From contig NJFT01000160.1 of assembly GCA_002221725.1 (NCBI GenBank), forward strand, positions 30,620 through 94,619: a stretch of 64,000 nt of DNA, in the 5' to 3' direction. Below the pieces are notes generated by a model. That model ran no database searches and was not told the origin of the DNA. It saw only the letters and a list, made by a program, of their open reading frames with translations. The translations under genes and the position numbers were made by a program. The stretch is from Scedosporium boydii (Eukaryota; Ascomycota; Sordariomycetes; Microascales; Microascaceae). Within the stretch, counting starts at the first letter, position 1, and each line of letters starts with the position of its first letter. Shown in pieces: positions 36,494-49,420 of the stretch.

Positions 36494-39219
36494 GCAAAAA
36501 CGTGCGCCAGAGCCAGAATCTGATGCATCGATATATCACTTCTCACTTCAGAAGAATCCGCCAAGAAAATTTAGGTCACCCGCGGAGAGCTCAAGAGGAG
36601 AAACAAGCTAACACGCCTGCCCTCCACACAATCCTGAAGATCGGTGGGTCCGAAGAGCTAGGGCTGCTTGTTCCATCCTCTTCCTTCACCGAGGCCCTGG
36701 ATCACCCGGTAAATAGTTTGGGCAATATTGAATTTGCCTTGGCTGGCCCAGCCATTTTTGCCCTTGATACTTCGTAATAATTGTTAACGAGCACACAGAC
36801 CAGCGACGACTTACCACCCACCCCCTTTGATCCCTTTCATTGTTTCACTCAAAACTCCAGTCCGAGGGAACACGATCTTGGTTGGCGCGCTATGGTTGGG
36901 GTACTACGCTAAAAGGCTTGTATGACGCCGGGCATTCCCTGATTAACACAGACCGCCTCAAGCGATGGGGTCGGGGGAAAGGGGGGCGTGTTGCGGACTG
37001 GACAGGAAACACAGGGATGGATACTACACTACTTGGTCGGGATAGGTTTGTGATCGATCTCTAGTTCGCCCTCCAGCCTTGGGGAAGCCGGCATTTCCCT
37101 TTTCCATTCATCCCGTTAGAGGAACGGGAGATGACGGTATGTCGGAAATTCATGTTGAGTTATAGCCGTCGCGCTAGACTGTTGAGGGAGCAAAGGAGGG
37201 GGGAGGGGGAAGAGGGAAGAGGGGGGAAGGAGGAATATCATCGGCATCCGAGGCGGAGGGGCAGCTCTCTGCCGGAGGTAGGAAATGCGAAAACCGTTGA
37301 GACCGCCCGGCAGCTCGGCTGGAGATCGCCCTTTTCCCTTCTCCACTTTCGATTCTCATTGCCTTGTTTTGGTTTTAGCTTTTTCTCTCCCTTTCTTCGT
37401 TTTCTGATTTTCTTTGGTGGTGATTGCCCCCCCTTTTTTTCCCGCGACCTTTCCGCGAGAAAGGGGGGGTGGACTTTGCTGGAAAGTTCAATTGGCTTTC
37501 GGTGTTTGATGATGGAGTGGGCCTTTGGCCGATAAACTGGAGCCTTTTCTACGGGTAGTCTGGTGCGCACGCTACGGGCGGCTAGGGTTGACCCAGAGTC
37601 CCAGACCGCCAAACACGGGTTTGAGACCAAATGGCGATTGTGATTCCCACTTATTCTCCTCCGCTCACTTGTCCCCATCGCGTTTCCCCTTCCGCGCTCT
37701 GGGAGATATCGGGATTCGGAGCATCGGGCTGTGAACCAGAAAATGCAATGCCGAGGGGGTGTGGATATTCAGCGAGAGCAAAGAACGTCATCGTGGATTT
37801 CGTGGCTGTCGGTGGAGAACCAGGACTTGCTTTTTCTGCCCTGGGCTAATTAGCCTTGCCTCACTTTCCGGCTCTCCTACGAACGGAAGCTGCTGCTGCT
37901 GTGCTGGTCCTCATCTCATTTCCTGGGCTCCCCATTGAAGGACTAGACTACACTACGCTACACTAGGCACTCGGCGTGGTGCCATGGCCCTCTCATTCCC
38001 AAAGGAATTTGAAGTTGGCCATTTCCTAAAACGGGAGGAGACCAAATCGCCAGGCTGGCAGCAGCCGCTGGTGAGACGGGTCTAGCGGTCAAGCGGTCTA
38101 CCAGCATGATATCAATGTCGGAGACAAAGGAAAAAAGCCTATGGCGATAGCTTCTGTGGAGATTCCTCCTGAGCCTGGGAAGCACGTAAGTGGATACGAG
38201 CGGGATGAGTTTTTTTGAGTTGTTCTGCGGCGTGGGACGACGGATTACGATGCTTCCATGGATTGGTGATTGCATTGGTGCAAGATGCACGACGACGGCA
38301 TTTCGCGGCCCTCGCGATGATGTGTTGTTTGTATGACCAGACCATGTAAGATTCAAACACCGGACTGATCGGGAGTCTTCGCGATCTACGAAGCACGAAA
38401 TATCGAATCAATCTCTTGAGGCGCATAAGATTTGATGCACGAGAAGCATTGCTTTGGGATAGGACGCCAGTAATTGGAAATGACGGGACCCAGAGAGTGG
38501 GGACTCGTGGAAGATGGAACCCGGCTGGACTCCTTTCTAGAAGAGGCCCCATCTTCTTCTGTACTACTTTCGTATCCTTGATGTTTCATGCTCGGAGGTT
38601 TTGACGATCGACGGTGATTAAATTGATGCGATAGAATGGGGGTTATCTCGAGTGGCTCTGGTCGAGCATCCCGAGGAAGCCGAGATCTGGTGTAAGACGC
38701 CGGACAACATCGGCGTTTTTGCGACCCACATCGAGCGCAGTCGCTGTCCTCGTCTGGATCCTGTCTTTCTGTCCTATGTACGAAGGAGCTGTGATGGCTT
38801 CAATGTCGATATCGGTGTACGAAGTAGAGCGTCAATCGATCCTCTTTTTAGCTGTCTCACTCAGCACGATATTTTTGCCCTTCAACGATGGATGTTACTT
38901 ACACATGCTAATGGTCTTGGTCTGTCTGAGATGGGACTAGTCAGATATTCTTGCGATGTAACCGATCACGTCAGAATGGGTTACCACATGCTGCACTTGA
39001 TGACAGCTGGAGTCACAGTTTCCGACAACATCACTTCACAAAGAGTCAAACCCGTTTCCACGTCTGAGAAAGGGGATCGCAGGAGATCTATGCTAGAGAT
39101 TTGCATCTTCTAAATGAGCATAATTCATCTACTATTATCATAATCTTTAAGATTTATCATATTTTTTATACATTTTGCGTCTGACCCGGTGCTTGCCGAG
39201 TCCGTGATCCAAGGTGACG

Positions 39220-40458
39220 ATGGCTGGAAATAGCCCGAGACCGTAAGACACCCCTTGGATAGACACCCATCTCCGGAGGTTCAAGTGAGAGTGCCGTACC
39301 GGGCCGGATGTATGCTAACTTTCCGGCCTCTCATAGCCCCGTTCATATCATTTTCATCGGCGCCGGCGCCGTTGGCTGCTTCTACGCATCCCGCCTCCAC
39401 CACGTAAGTTGCCACCATCCCCCACGAAGTCCTCATGCCATATACATATCCTTCATCACCAACTAACCCTTCCTCACTCCTTCCAGCCTGATAATGGCGT
39501 CCACGTATCCCTCGTGGCACGCTCAAACTACGCCGCCATCCAAAAGGACGGCGTGAAAATGGAAACCCACTCCTTCGGAGACTACCTCTTCCGCCCTCAC
39601 GCCGTGTACCCCTCCGCCGACGCCGCGGCCAAGGACGCTAGTCAAAACGGCCACGGCTGGGACTACGTCGTCGTGACGACCAAAGCCCTCCCCGAGCGCA
39701 ACGACGGCTCAGCCCTCGTCCAGTCCCTCGTCGGCCCCAAGACCGTCATCATCATCATCCAGAATGGCGTTGGCGTTGAGGCCCCCTATCGGACAAGGTT
39801 CCCCCCCAACCCCATCGTGAGTGCCGTGACGGTTATTAGCGCCGAGCAGAAGGCCCTGGGCGTTATCCGTCAGAACCGATGGACGCGGATTAGCATCGGT
39901 CCGTACACGGACGGCAAGGGAACCGGCGATGCGGAGGTCTCCCGCCTCGGAGAGCAGGCCGTCAAGGACCTCTCGTACTGGTGGGGTGACCTCGGCGGTA
40001 TCAGGGACGTCGACCCGCATGGCGAGGTTGATTTGCAGCTGGTTAGGTGGCACAAGCTGTGCATCAACTCGGCCATGAACCCGTCGGCGGTGCTCTCGGG
40101 TGGACGAGGGAACGCCGATATGGTCATGGACCCGGAGCTCCGCGAGCACCTCAAGGGCGTCATGGATGAGATCCGCGACGCCATGCCCAAGATCCTCGGG
40201 AAGCCGTTCCCCGAGTCTCTAGCGACGCCGGAGCGCATCATTAAGAGCACCGAGAGGAATACGGGCAGTAAGCCGAGTATGCTGTTAGACTGGGAGGCGG
40301 GCCGGCCGATGGAGTTGGAGGTGATTTTGGGGAATCCGGTGAGGATTGCCAGGGAGAGGGGGGTTAGTTTGCCGAGGATGCAGACTTTGTATGCCCTTTT
40401 GAGGAGTGCGCAGGCGACGAGGGAGAAGGCGAAGGCTGGTGGGAAGGGGAAGCTCTGA
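39220..40458 (+). CDS. Ketopantoate reductase-like (PanE/ApbA) protein
   Basis: Member of the 2-dehydropantoate 2-reductase family, which reduces ketopantoate with NADPH in pantothenate/CoA synthesis; many fungal paralogues have other substrates. Exons 39220-39242, 39337-39403 and 39487-40458 give 353 residues. The Rossmann motif GAGAVG follows HIIFI at about 12-22. VTTKALP and IIIIQNGVGVE fit the family, the catalytic Lys lies in WHKLCINSAMNPSAVL, and the C-terminal helical domain has the conserved LDWEAGRPMELEVILGNPVRIA. The 23-nt first exon is supported by a GCTAAC branch point and a phase that joins to MAGNSPRPPVHI. An in-frame ATG at 39308 inside this intron offers another possible start (MYANFPASHSP). 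Confidence 0.87.
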
Positions 40459-43400
40459 GGGGTGGTGGAGCAGATTGTTTTGTCATGTAGAGAGGATCTT
40501 CTCTTTTCTCGATGAGGCAAGGGGATGGCCCGATTTGCGGAACTCAGGAAGAAGGGAGAGACATCGATCGAGTGAAGGCCCTTTTTGGATGGAATGAACT
40601 TGCCGCGGCGATGAGAGATAGAATCTAGTCGACTAGAAATATACACGACTGGAACAGCGGTGGAGGTCCTATCAGTGCAGCAAGCTCTCTCGGATCTAGG
40701 CCCAAGGATCACGTTTATGCCGCTGTGATCTGGGAAACGGAAAGAGGGTGCTCTCGGTGTCGAGGAGACGAGCGCACATGTTTCTTCGTCCTTCCTTTCT
40801 CTCAACTTGGTTCAGTAACATCGTACTATGGGCTGTTTTTACTATTCATCAGTTTTATCAGTCTTCGAGACCTATTATCTTACTATTATCTACTATCCAC
40901 GGTGTCTTATAGGGATTGTGTCATCCTTGAAACACGATCCCTCCCTCGGCGCTCCAATTCTGTCTGGGGCGTATTCTTACGATATTCTTTTCTCTTTCCA
41001 TTCGCCAACAGCCCCGACGTCCTTTCGAACCCTTCGGAAGGTCGCGGCAGCTTTCTGGAAATGTTCGATAACTGGCCACTGACCATTCGGCCGTTCCGTC
41101 GTTCTCTCTGGTCTTGTTCTAGCTAGCGAGAGTGCAACGGCCCGTCTGACGGTGAGAGGTCCATCTGAAAACGAGAGCATACCGCGCTGGCGCTTTCGAA
41201 GATCTCGGACTACCATGTGTAACACCAGTATGCAGTTAGATGTGTAGAAATTCAAGGTGAGAGGGATTGTCATAGAACCCAAGGTATCGCTTGTAGTTGA
41301 GGAATTAGCAATCCATATGTCCCCGTTTATGATGAATCCTATGCGACCGGTCACTGCCCCAATGGAACAAAGTGCCTCGACCGACACGTTAGCGACCCCA
41401 CGGCGGTCAATCATCATCCTGCCCATTCCTAGGTTGTTGACGCCAATTACAACTGGACCCAGGAGTTGCCACAGGTTATTGAACGTGATTTGATTCAGGG
41501 CTTATTGGATAAAACATGCTGTTTGTGGACGTGAACTTCAGCAGCACTCCCTCAGCGAGGCTTAGCATGAGTTCTGGCAGTATCCGACGGAAGTAATGAG
41601 AAATACAATAAAACAACTCCGAAGATGGGGTTTCGTATCCCAATTGTCTACCGGAAGCTGGATATAATCCTCATTTAAGTTGAGTACTCTTCAAAATAGC
41701 ATCAGTTTAAACCTCAAGGAGATGGTGATTCTGTTCCAGACCTAGAAGGCCTCTTCAAAATGAACTTCATAGGACGAGAGATAGATGCTTAAGATATACC
41801 TCGGTCGGAAGTTGGTGTCGGCAACTGGATGGAATATTCAAGGGTATTTCGCTTCGCCGTGCCATTGTATCACCTTCCCAGTCAAGTACGTTGTTCCGTT
41901 GGGGCTGGAGTTCTGACTGCCTCCTTGATCTAGGTTGAGCTAAGGACAACCTCCAATACATTTGAAGCGTTCGCGTCGAGGACGGTCGTTTGGAGGTAGA
42001 TGTGGGTTCGGGTGCCACATACCTCACCGAAATGTCCATTCTGCTTAGGATGAATACGTTCTTTTCTATTTGAAATGGGATGAGGGTGAAGTCTAGAACT
42101 GTCTGCCGCCTGAGGGATAGCTATCCAACGGTCTCCGAGTTTCCCGACTTATCCACCAACATACTTGATGAGCCAGAGGTTTTCTTGTTTTTCCTCTAGT
42201 ATTAGGAATAGGTGATTGAGGACCTTGCCCATTCGTAGCAATGCGAGGACACGGGCGGTGATGGCGCTGATGTGGCATGTCACCCTGGGAGTCGTGGACA
42301 AAAAGTTGGGGGATCATACAGCGTAGTCGTTTGGCCTTATTCATCATTTATCATCACCGAGAACGTATTAGTAAAGGGGCATTTCAAAGGGAGGCTTGTA
42401 ACCAGAATGATCGTCGGGTGGCTTGAGCTAGTCTATTCACTTGGGGAAAAGGGCGTTACTCGGCCGACTTGAGAACTTTTGTCTGGTCTCAATGAGAGCT
42501 TGGGCTTCCCTCTATCTGAGCAATACGACTCTAGAGTGGTGCTAGCACGTCGTGGTGTCAGTGTTTAACGGCTTTATATCGACGTTTGCGGCTCCCAGGC
42601 CGATAGATCTTCAGGGCCAGCATTTTGTTATTGGATATTGAGAAACATTGATACTTGAGGTGTCTCCAGATTCAATGGAGAATTGACGGACTGCTGTCGA
42701 CGATAAGACGTGTATAGACGTGTATCGAATCTTCGCCTTGGTGACATCTATCGGTTCTCTCCTTCGAGCATCATAGAGGTGTGAGAAGTAAGAGACGATA
42801 CGCCTGGGAGGACTAGGAGCACACGCCCATCTCACCCATTTCAGTTCGAAGAGGCCAAACCCTTTACATCTCGATATATAAAACTACGTTACTGTCTCCA
42901 GGACTGGAACTTGACTGACCAAGGTTCCACAATCACATTGATACCGGTCCACCAGAGAAAAGAGTACTATTGTACCCTCTTTATACGAGGGTTGACTTAC
43001 TTGACTTGATTGACTGTCCATTATATCCAAGGTAAATTTGGAATTTATGGAGAAGATATGCTAAGACAAAATTAAGTTAATGTTAAAACCCCTTTCAGTT
43101 TAAGGTTTCAGAGTGGACTCTTCTTCTCCAGCACTCTTATTCTTATTAGTACTAGTTCCAGCAAAGTTTCTTGGATAGCACGAGAGATCCTTGAAATTCT
43201 TGAAAACCTGGGGACCCCAAGGGACTTCTTAGTCGGACCCCTTCGTGTTTACTTGTCGATGATCTCGGGGATAGGACTAATCGATCCCGTGGCAAGGGTG
43301 TAGTAACTTCGTATGCTTTATCTACCGAGGTCATCGATATCAATCGTATCGAGGAAGGGGTCTAGGGGACCGAGACATTTGGAATCTGTATGAATCCATG

Positions 43401-45157
43401 TTACAGACACTTGATATTGTGTTGCTTCGTCTCCCTCGTTTCTTGGTGCTGCCCGCCGCGGAGAGAGTTCAGTTACGGTCGTTCCGTGACCGAACCTTTG
43501 TCCTACCCTCGAGCTTTAACTTGAATTGAAACCCTTGGTGTTATGGATATCCAAGCCCTTGCGTTCTATGGTGTCTTGTTAAGCTACGAACGACGGTAGT
43601 CGGCGGCCAATCATTTCCAGAACGAGGATGTCTGCAAGACCACGGAGCACGTCCTCCCACGGGCCGCATTTCCCTCCTTCACAAACCGGAAGCCTCCGCA
43701 CGCCTTGATTGAGGCACACTACGCCAGAGAGCCGGAAAAGGCGAAAAGGCGAACAGCGACGATGACATTGCCGAGGGTTGCCGTTTCATTAGCCAAGGGG
43801 AGCGAAAGACAAGAGCAAGCTAAGTGGCAACGATACTCCATCTTCAGCCATCGAATAGTTGTGGCTTACCACTAGATATATGGAATCACACACTTATCCA
43901 CCTCGTACGTTCCTAAACTTCTTGGTCTCTCAAAGAGCGGCTCTTGAATCCTAGTGGATAGCCGATAGTAAAGTTTGAGTCCTCGACTGCTTCCCCTCTT
44001 CCCTAAAAGGGGGGATAAATGGGATAGGGTGATCAATAATCTTGTATCCAAATCATTTTAGCCAAGGCCCACTTTCAATGAGCATTCTAGCAGAGATGTT
44101 GAGTTCATAAGCTAAGGTGTAAGGGCCATTTGTCTTCAGATTGTCTGGTGCCCAAGTCTCTCTGTCGATCGGGGTCTTCAGTTCCTCAGGTTCCACAGTG
44201 TCGATGCGGTTAATACGATACGATACCAAGCCAACCTTGGTGTTCTGGGTCGTTCTTGCTGTCAGAAACAAGGCGTCGATTCACTGTTCACTGTACTTTG
44301 TACTTCTGTACTTCTATACTTACACCGGAGACCGGAGACATTGTCTCGGATCCGTGATGCACTCCAGGCTGCAGCTGACAACCAGCATCTGAACGCTCTT
44401 AACATGTGACATCCAACGGTCTCGAGTTCCCCGAATAAAGTTGAACCAGTGCAGGAACTTTGAACCGTGCATTGCACTTGCCCAGTGATGCTGATTTAGC
44501 TTGGCCCGCCTCCTCCTCCTCCTTCCTTGTTCCCCTCCGCCTTTAACCAAGTACAAGTGTACAAGTAGTCAGAACTAACACGCCATAGTGGCTTCTCCAG
44601 CACCCTTCGTGCGCCTCAAGGCTGTTCCATCTCCACAGCACTTGAGGTTTCATAAAAGTGATTTGTGTTTCCCATTCCCCTTTTGCCTCCTTTATTCGCG
44701 TCCTTGTTTCTAGCTGTCCGCGGACATAAGTTCCCGATCCATCAAGGCCGAAGACTTTTACTCGATCAAGCATTGCACGCGCTTATCGCCGAAAGCGGGA
44801 GGAGCTACTAGCTTCCTTGGAGTGACAGTGGCAACAAATTCCAACTCAAATTATCATGGCAACTGTGAGAGCATCGCTCCGTGGCAGGTAGTAGCATGGG
44901 AAAAATCAGAAAAATTCGTCTGGAAATATCTATATGGTAATGCGGAGCTTGTTCACCGGTCCAAAGACTACCTTATACACCTCTCCCCCAATAACATCTC
45001 GGCGGTTTCACTACTTCTTTTGCTTTTAATTGGTTTTGCTCGGCCTACCCTCTTCCATGAGACCAGGTCACCTCCAAGTCACCTAGCTTCGCCAAGCCGG
45101 ATCCTCAACGTGGGCTGGTGCTGCACCGCTCACCATTGGCATCGCATCTGACGAGAC
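40459..45157. other. 4.7 kb gene-poor region before the phytochrome
   Basis: No assignable gene. A frame at 44053-44283 (-) reads like protein (for example APDNLKTNGPYTLAYELNIS) but is preceded by a stop and has no recognised family. A frame at about 43612-43875 (+) carries a Cys/His-containing stretch (CKTTEHVLPRA) faintly like the end of non-LTR reverse transcriptases. Both may be decayed gene or element fragments. The last several hundred bases should contain the phytochrome promoter. Confidence 0.45.
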
Positions 45158-48100
45158 ATGGCCGACCATACAACAGAAGCATTTCCGAGACCACCATTCT
45201 ACCGCGAGGCCTCATTTCGGCAGCTGGAGCAGCTGCCAGCTCGCGGGGGCGCAGAATCCGTACCACCTGCGAGCCCTGCGGGCGATATGCGCATGCTCCG
45301 GCGCCCATCCCGGTGTATGAGCACGAGTTCAGATTACTTCTCTTCCGATACTCAGGATAGGATTTTCCCAATTGCTTCTGTAGTCAAGGTAGATTCTAGG
45401 ACTAGCCTCAAGTGTCTTGGGCAAAACGTCTCAGATGAGAACCAGCCGTCTCCTTCTCCCTTTCAGCGCCGGTTCTCGTACGCCTCGTCGACATCGACAT
45501 CCCAACACCCCCCTGGTACTCTAGATACCAGTTCTCACAATCCAAAATCCACTCCCATCTCACATCCTGCTACCTCCAGCCTTGCCAGCTCCTCCCACGA
45601 TGTTCTTCTCGGCAGTACGCCTGCGACCTCCTGGGCGACCAATTCGGCGGCCGATACCAGTACCGGATCGCAATCGCCTTCTGCTGCTTCCCTTCCGATA
45701 CACATCCAAGTGCCCGGCACCACAGTTTCTTCCAAGATGATCGATATATCGAAACCCTTCTCGTCACCTACGCTTGAGGGCCGCGAAGACGATGGATTTC
45801 CTTTGACGAATCGTTTTGACCATATCGTTACCGACAGCGGCCATGCCATTAGTACCGGACGCGAGAAGGGGTTCCTCCGTTGTGAGGATGAGCCTATCCA
45901 AGCTCCCGGCGCCATCCAAGCCTTCGGTGTCCTTGTGGCTTTCAAAGAAGAGGAAGAAGGTCGCCTCGTAGTGCGCCTAGTGAGTGAGAACTCAGAGCGC
46001 TTAATGGGTTACAGTCCACAACAACTTTTCCAGCTCGAAAATTTCCTGGATATCTTCAGCGAAGACCAACAGGAGAGTCTTCTTGCTCACGTTGAATTTG
46101 TTCGCGACGAATCTACCGACCTCTCACTCAGCGGACCCGAGGTTTTCACTATTTGGGCAAAACACCCTGGGGGCAAGTCTGTGAAGTTTTGGTGTGCGAT
46201 CCATATGAACCCCACCAAACCTGACCTTGTCATCTGCGAATTCGAGCGAGAAAATGACCCCGATTACCCTCTTCGCCCTGCCGATACTACCCCTCCTCCA
46301 GAACCCCGGAATATGCTCTTCAACGAATATACCCCGGAGGAGCTGAAAGAGAGCACCGAGGTGTTGAGTAAGCCTCTTCGTCTTCCTCAGCGACTTCGTG
46401 CTGGCCGTGGCGACTCCTGTGGCCTCCAAGTCTTCGATCTCATGACGCAAATTCAGGACCAATTAGCAGACGCTACGAACTTGAAGACCTTTCTCAAAGT
46501 CCTTGTCGGTATTGTCAAGGAGCTCACTGGCTATCACCGCGTGGTAGTATATCAGTTTGATGCCTCACAAAACGGCAAAGTTGTAGCCGAGCTCGTCGAT
46601 CCAGCTCATACGACTGACTTCTTCTACGGATTACACTTCCCCGAGACAGATATTCCGAGGCAAGCGCGCGAGCTCTACAAGATTAGCAAAACTCGACTCA
46701 TTTATGACCGCGATTTGGAAACCGCACGGCTAGTCGGCCGAACCGTCGACGATCTCAAGGTTCCCTTAGACATGACGTATTGCTACCTCAGAGCCATGTC
46801 GCCCATCCACCTAAAGTATCTCGCCAACATGTCCGTCCGCGCATCCATGTCTATATCGCTCAAGGTGTTTGGCGACCTATGGGGTCTCGTCTCCTGCCAT
46901 TGGTTTGGGAATCACGGCATGCGAAATCCCTTTCCCATAAGGAAAATGTGCAGGCTTATCAGCAATATCGCCTCAAGGAACATTGAGCGGCTGTCTTATG
47001 CCTCTTGTCTACAAGCCCAAAAGCTTATAAATACGCACCTGGTCGGCCGGAATCCCTCTGGTTACATCGCAGCTTCGTCGGAGGATCTCTTGCAGCTATT
47101 TGACGCCGACTTTGGAGTGGTATCAATTCTCGGGGAGACACAGGCGCTTGGGAAGATCTCACAGTCTCAGGAAGCGCTCGCTCTATTGGAATACTTGCGT
47201 ATGCGTAAGTTTTCGGACGTTATCACCTCGGATGATATAGTGAGGGACTTCCAGGATCTACATTACCCTCCGGGATTCTCAGTAATTTCCGGGCTCTTAT
47301 ACGTGCCCTTGAGCGTTGACGGCGACGGATTTATCGCCCTCTTCAGGAGAGGAGAATCACAGGAAGTCATGTGGGGCGGGAACCCTTACGAGAAGGGTGT
47401 TGGGGCGGATGGCGCACCAGGGCTAGAGCCGCGATCGAGCTTCAAGCTATGGCGTGAGACTGTCCTCGGGAGAAGTCGAGAGTGGACGAGTGATCAGCTG
47501 GAGTTGGCGCGTGTGCTCTGTGTTGTCTATGGTACGTTTATCTCTCTCTATAAGCATTCGAGGTCCCACTCGGAGCACTTGAAATGGAAAGCCGGTACTG
47601 ACTCTCGGATTATAGGCAAGTTCATACAAGTATGGCGACAGCAGGAAGCCACATTGCAGAGCAATCGACTTACCAAGCTACTCCTGGCGAATTCCGCCCA
47701 TCAAGTCCGAACACCGTTGAATGCTATAATCAACTATCTCGAAATAGCTCTCGAAGGTACTCTTGACAAAGAGACAAGAGACAACCTAGCGCAGTCTCAC
47801 TCGGCTTCAAAGTCCCTCGTATATGTGATTAACGATTTACTGGATCTGACCAAGGCTGAAGAGGGCCAGGTTTTGGCGAAGGAGGAGATTTTTGACCTTC
47901 ATGAGTGCATCCGCCTTGCGATTGATTCGTTCGCGATCGATGCGAAGAGAAAGAAACTTGAATTCTTCGTTGAAGAGGACCCGTCCTTACCTCGGCAGGT
48001 ATATGGAGACAAATCGCAGTTGAGACAGGCTGTATCGAACCTCATCGCAAACGCGATTCAATATACAGATTCTGGATTCGTCAGAGTCGAGTCGTACGTC

Positions 48101-49420
48101 TCTGAGGCGCGCGATGGGCGAGTGCGTATCGAGATCGCCGTACGGGATTCCGGCGTGGGAATGTGCTCCGAGGAGATAGATGGCTTGTTCCACGACCTCG
48201 AGCAGGTTAACAACGAAAGGACCGCAAAGAAAGGCTCCGGGAAGGAGGATGCGGATACCAAGACTCACAAATTGGGTTTAGGTTTGGCGGTAGTTGGCCG
48301 TATCGTTCGAAACATGAACGGTCAACTCCGTGTGCGGTCGACAGCCGGCCAAGGGTCATGTTTCGTGTTGCAGTTACCGTTCGACACACCCAAAGAGGAA
48401 GATGATGGCCTTGGCGGTAGGATGGTGGATGCCATTAATGATCTTACACCCTTGGCGATTCAAACAACGGAACAAAAACCGAATGACCAGGTCCCCGTGT
48501 CGAGAAGAACCCCGAGTTATGTGGATGTGGGCGAGGAAATGACTCTTGTCGGAAGGGACCGAAGGCCATCATTGCCCTATATCAAGGGGAGTCTCGAGAT
48601 CACCTCAGGCAACAACCGAAAGCGTGAAGAGGTCGAGTCTGGAGACCAACTCCTGCTAAGCGCAAGCGATGGCGGATACAGTGGTGGATTTATTATGCCT
48701 GCGCCACCCCCCATGGACGACGCCCTGCGGGGACCCGAACCTCCCTGGCGAAAGGTGGAACAGACGCGTAGAAAAAATTCGGACGCGGAAGTTGAAGCTG
48801 CACCATCACGGGCGTCGAGCCATACCATGTCGTCTTTAGGTATGGGCGCCACTGGGTACAGTCTCCAGGTTCTCATCGCGGAGGATGACCCTATCAATAT
48901 AAAGGTGCTTCAAAAACGTCTCGAGAAGGCAGGTCACCAGATTTACCATGCTGTGAATGGCGAGGACTGCGCAGCAGTGTATCGTTCAGGCTCTCAAGGA
49001 TTTGATGTCATCTTGATGGACATGCAGGTTTGTCATATCTAACCAAATTTCCACGGTTGAGGATACCGACTAACACACGTTACTACTCAGATGCCCATCA
49101 TGGATGGTATGACGAGCACAAGGACGATACGGAACTGGGAGGGGAAGCCAGAATACATGGGACTCTCACAATTAGCCAGTCGCAACAGGCAGATTCCAAT
49201 CTTTGCCGTCTCGGCATCTCTAGTGGAGGAACAGAGGACGACATACATGGAGGCCGGCTTCGACGGGTGGATTCCGAAACCTATCAACTTCGAGCGTTTA
49301 CAGATGCTCCTTTCTGGGATAGCTGATGAGGAGGCGCGGAGAAGTTGCCTGTACGCACCGGGGCACTGGGAAGGCGGTGGTTGGTTCCGGCCGACGCCGG
49401 GATGGGAGGAAGGGTGTTGA
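45158..49420 (+). CDS. Fungal phytochrome, hybrid histidine kinase
   Basis: Red/far-red light sensor of the Fph family. Exons 45158-47531, 47616-49027 and 49091-49420 give 1371 residues. After a Ser-rich N-terminal extension of about 215 residues comes the PAS region with the biliverdin-binding Cys242 in RCEDEPIQAPGAIQAFG. The GAF domain (about 430-600) contains HFPETDIPRQARELY, and the PHY domain carries the tongue motif EPRSSFKLWRE. The kinase follows: H-box NSAHQVRTPLNAI with His820, N-box SNLIANAIQYTDSG, G boxes DSGVGM and GLGLAVVGRIV. A C-terminal receiver follows (LIAEDDPIN, phospho-Asp in LMDMQMPIMDG, Lys in PKPINF). The first intron (47532-47615) is 84 bp, a multiple of three with no stop, so it is easily missed. 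The join VVYG-KFIQVWRQ matches other fungal phytochromes. It is convergent with the ABC transporter. Confidence 0.95.

Larger units (their letters stand above)
24383..39219. other. 14.8 kb stretch without a recognisable gene
   Basis: Open frames are all below 185 codons, overlap on opposite strands and show no family similarity. The stretch contains a TG-rich microsatellite (25246-25318), a poly-T tract (30525-30566), a cluster of CCATCC words (27104-27210), a 7-bp tandem repeat (36463-36493) and nine copies of the TACGAAGTA/TACTTCGTA motif. A short frame at about 31784-32165 has well-formed splice signals and is the best candidate for a missed or decayed gene. No intact transposase or reverse transcriptase is seen, and base composition is not strongly A+T-biased as in heavy RIP. 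Long UTRs, non-coding RNAs and the promoter of the copper-fist gene may account for part of it. Confidence 0.55.

Noticed and set aside
38652..39113. 153-codon + strand frame upstream of the ketopantoate reductase
   Set aside because: No family similarity, no C-ending codon preference as in neighbouring genes, and it contains a copy of the intergenic GTACGAAGTA motif; treated as chance.
43612..43875. Possible end of a non-LTR reverse transcriptase (CKTTEHVLPRA)
   Set aside because: The resemblance to the Cys-xx-(T/A)-EHVL motif is only a few residues, a stop lies just upstream, and no RT core motifs are seen in any nearby frame.
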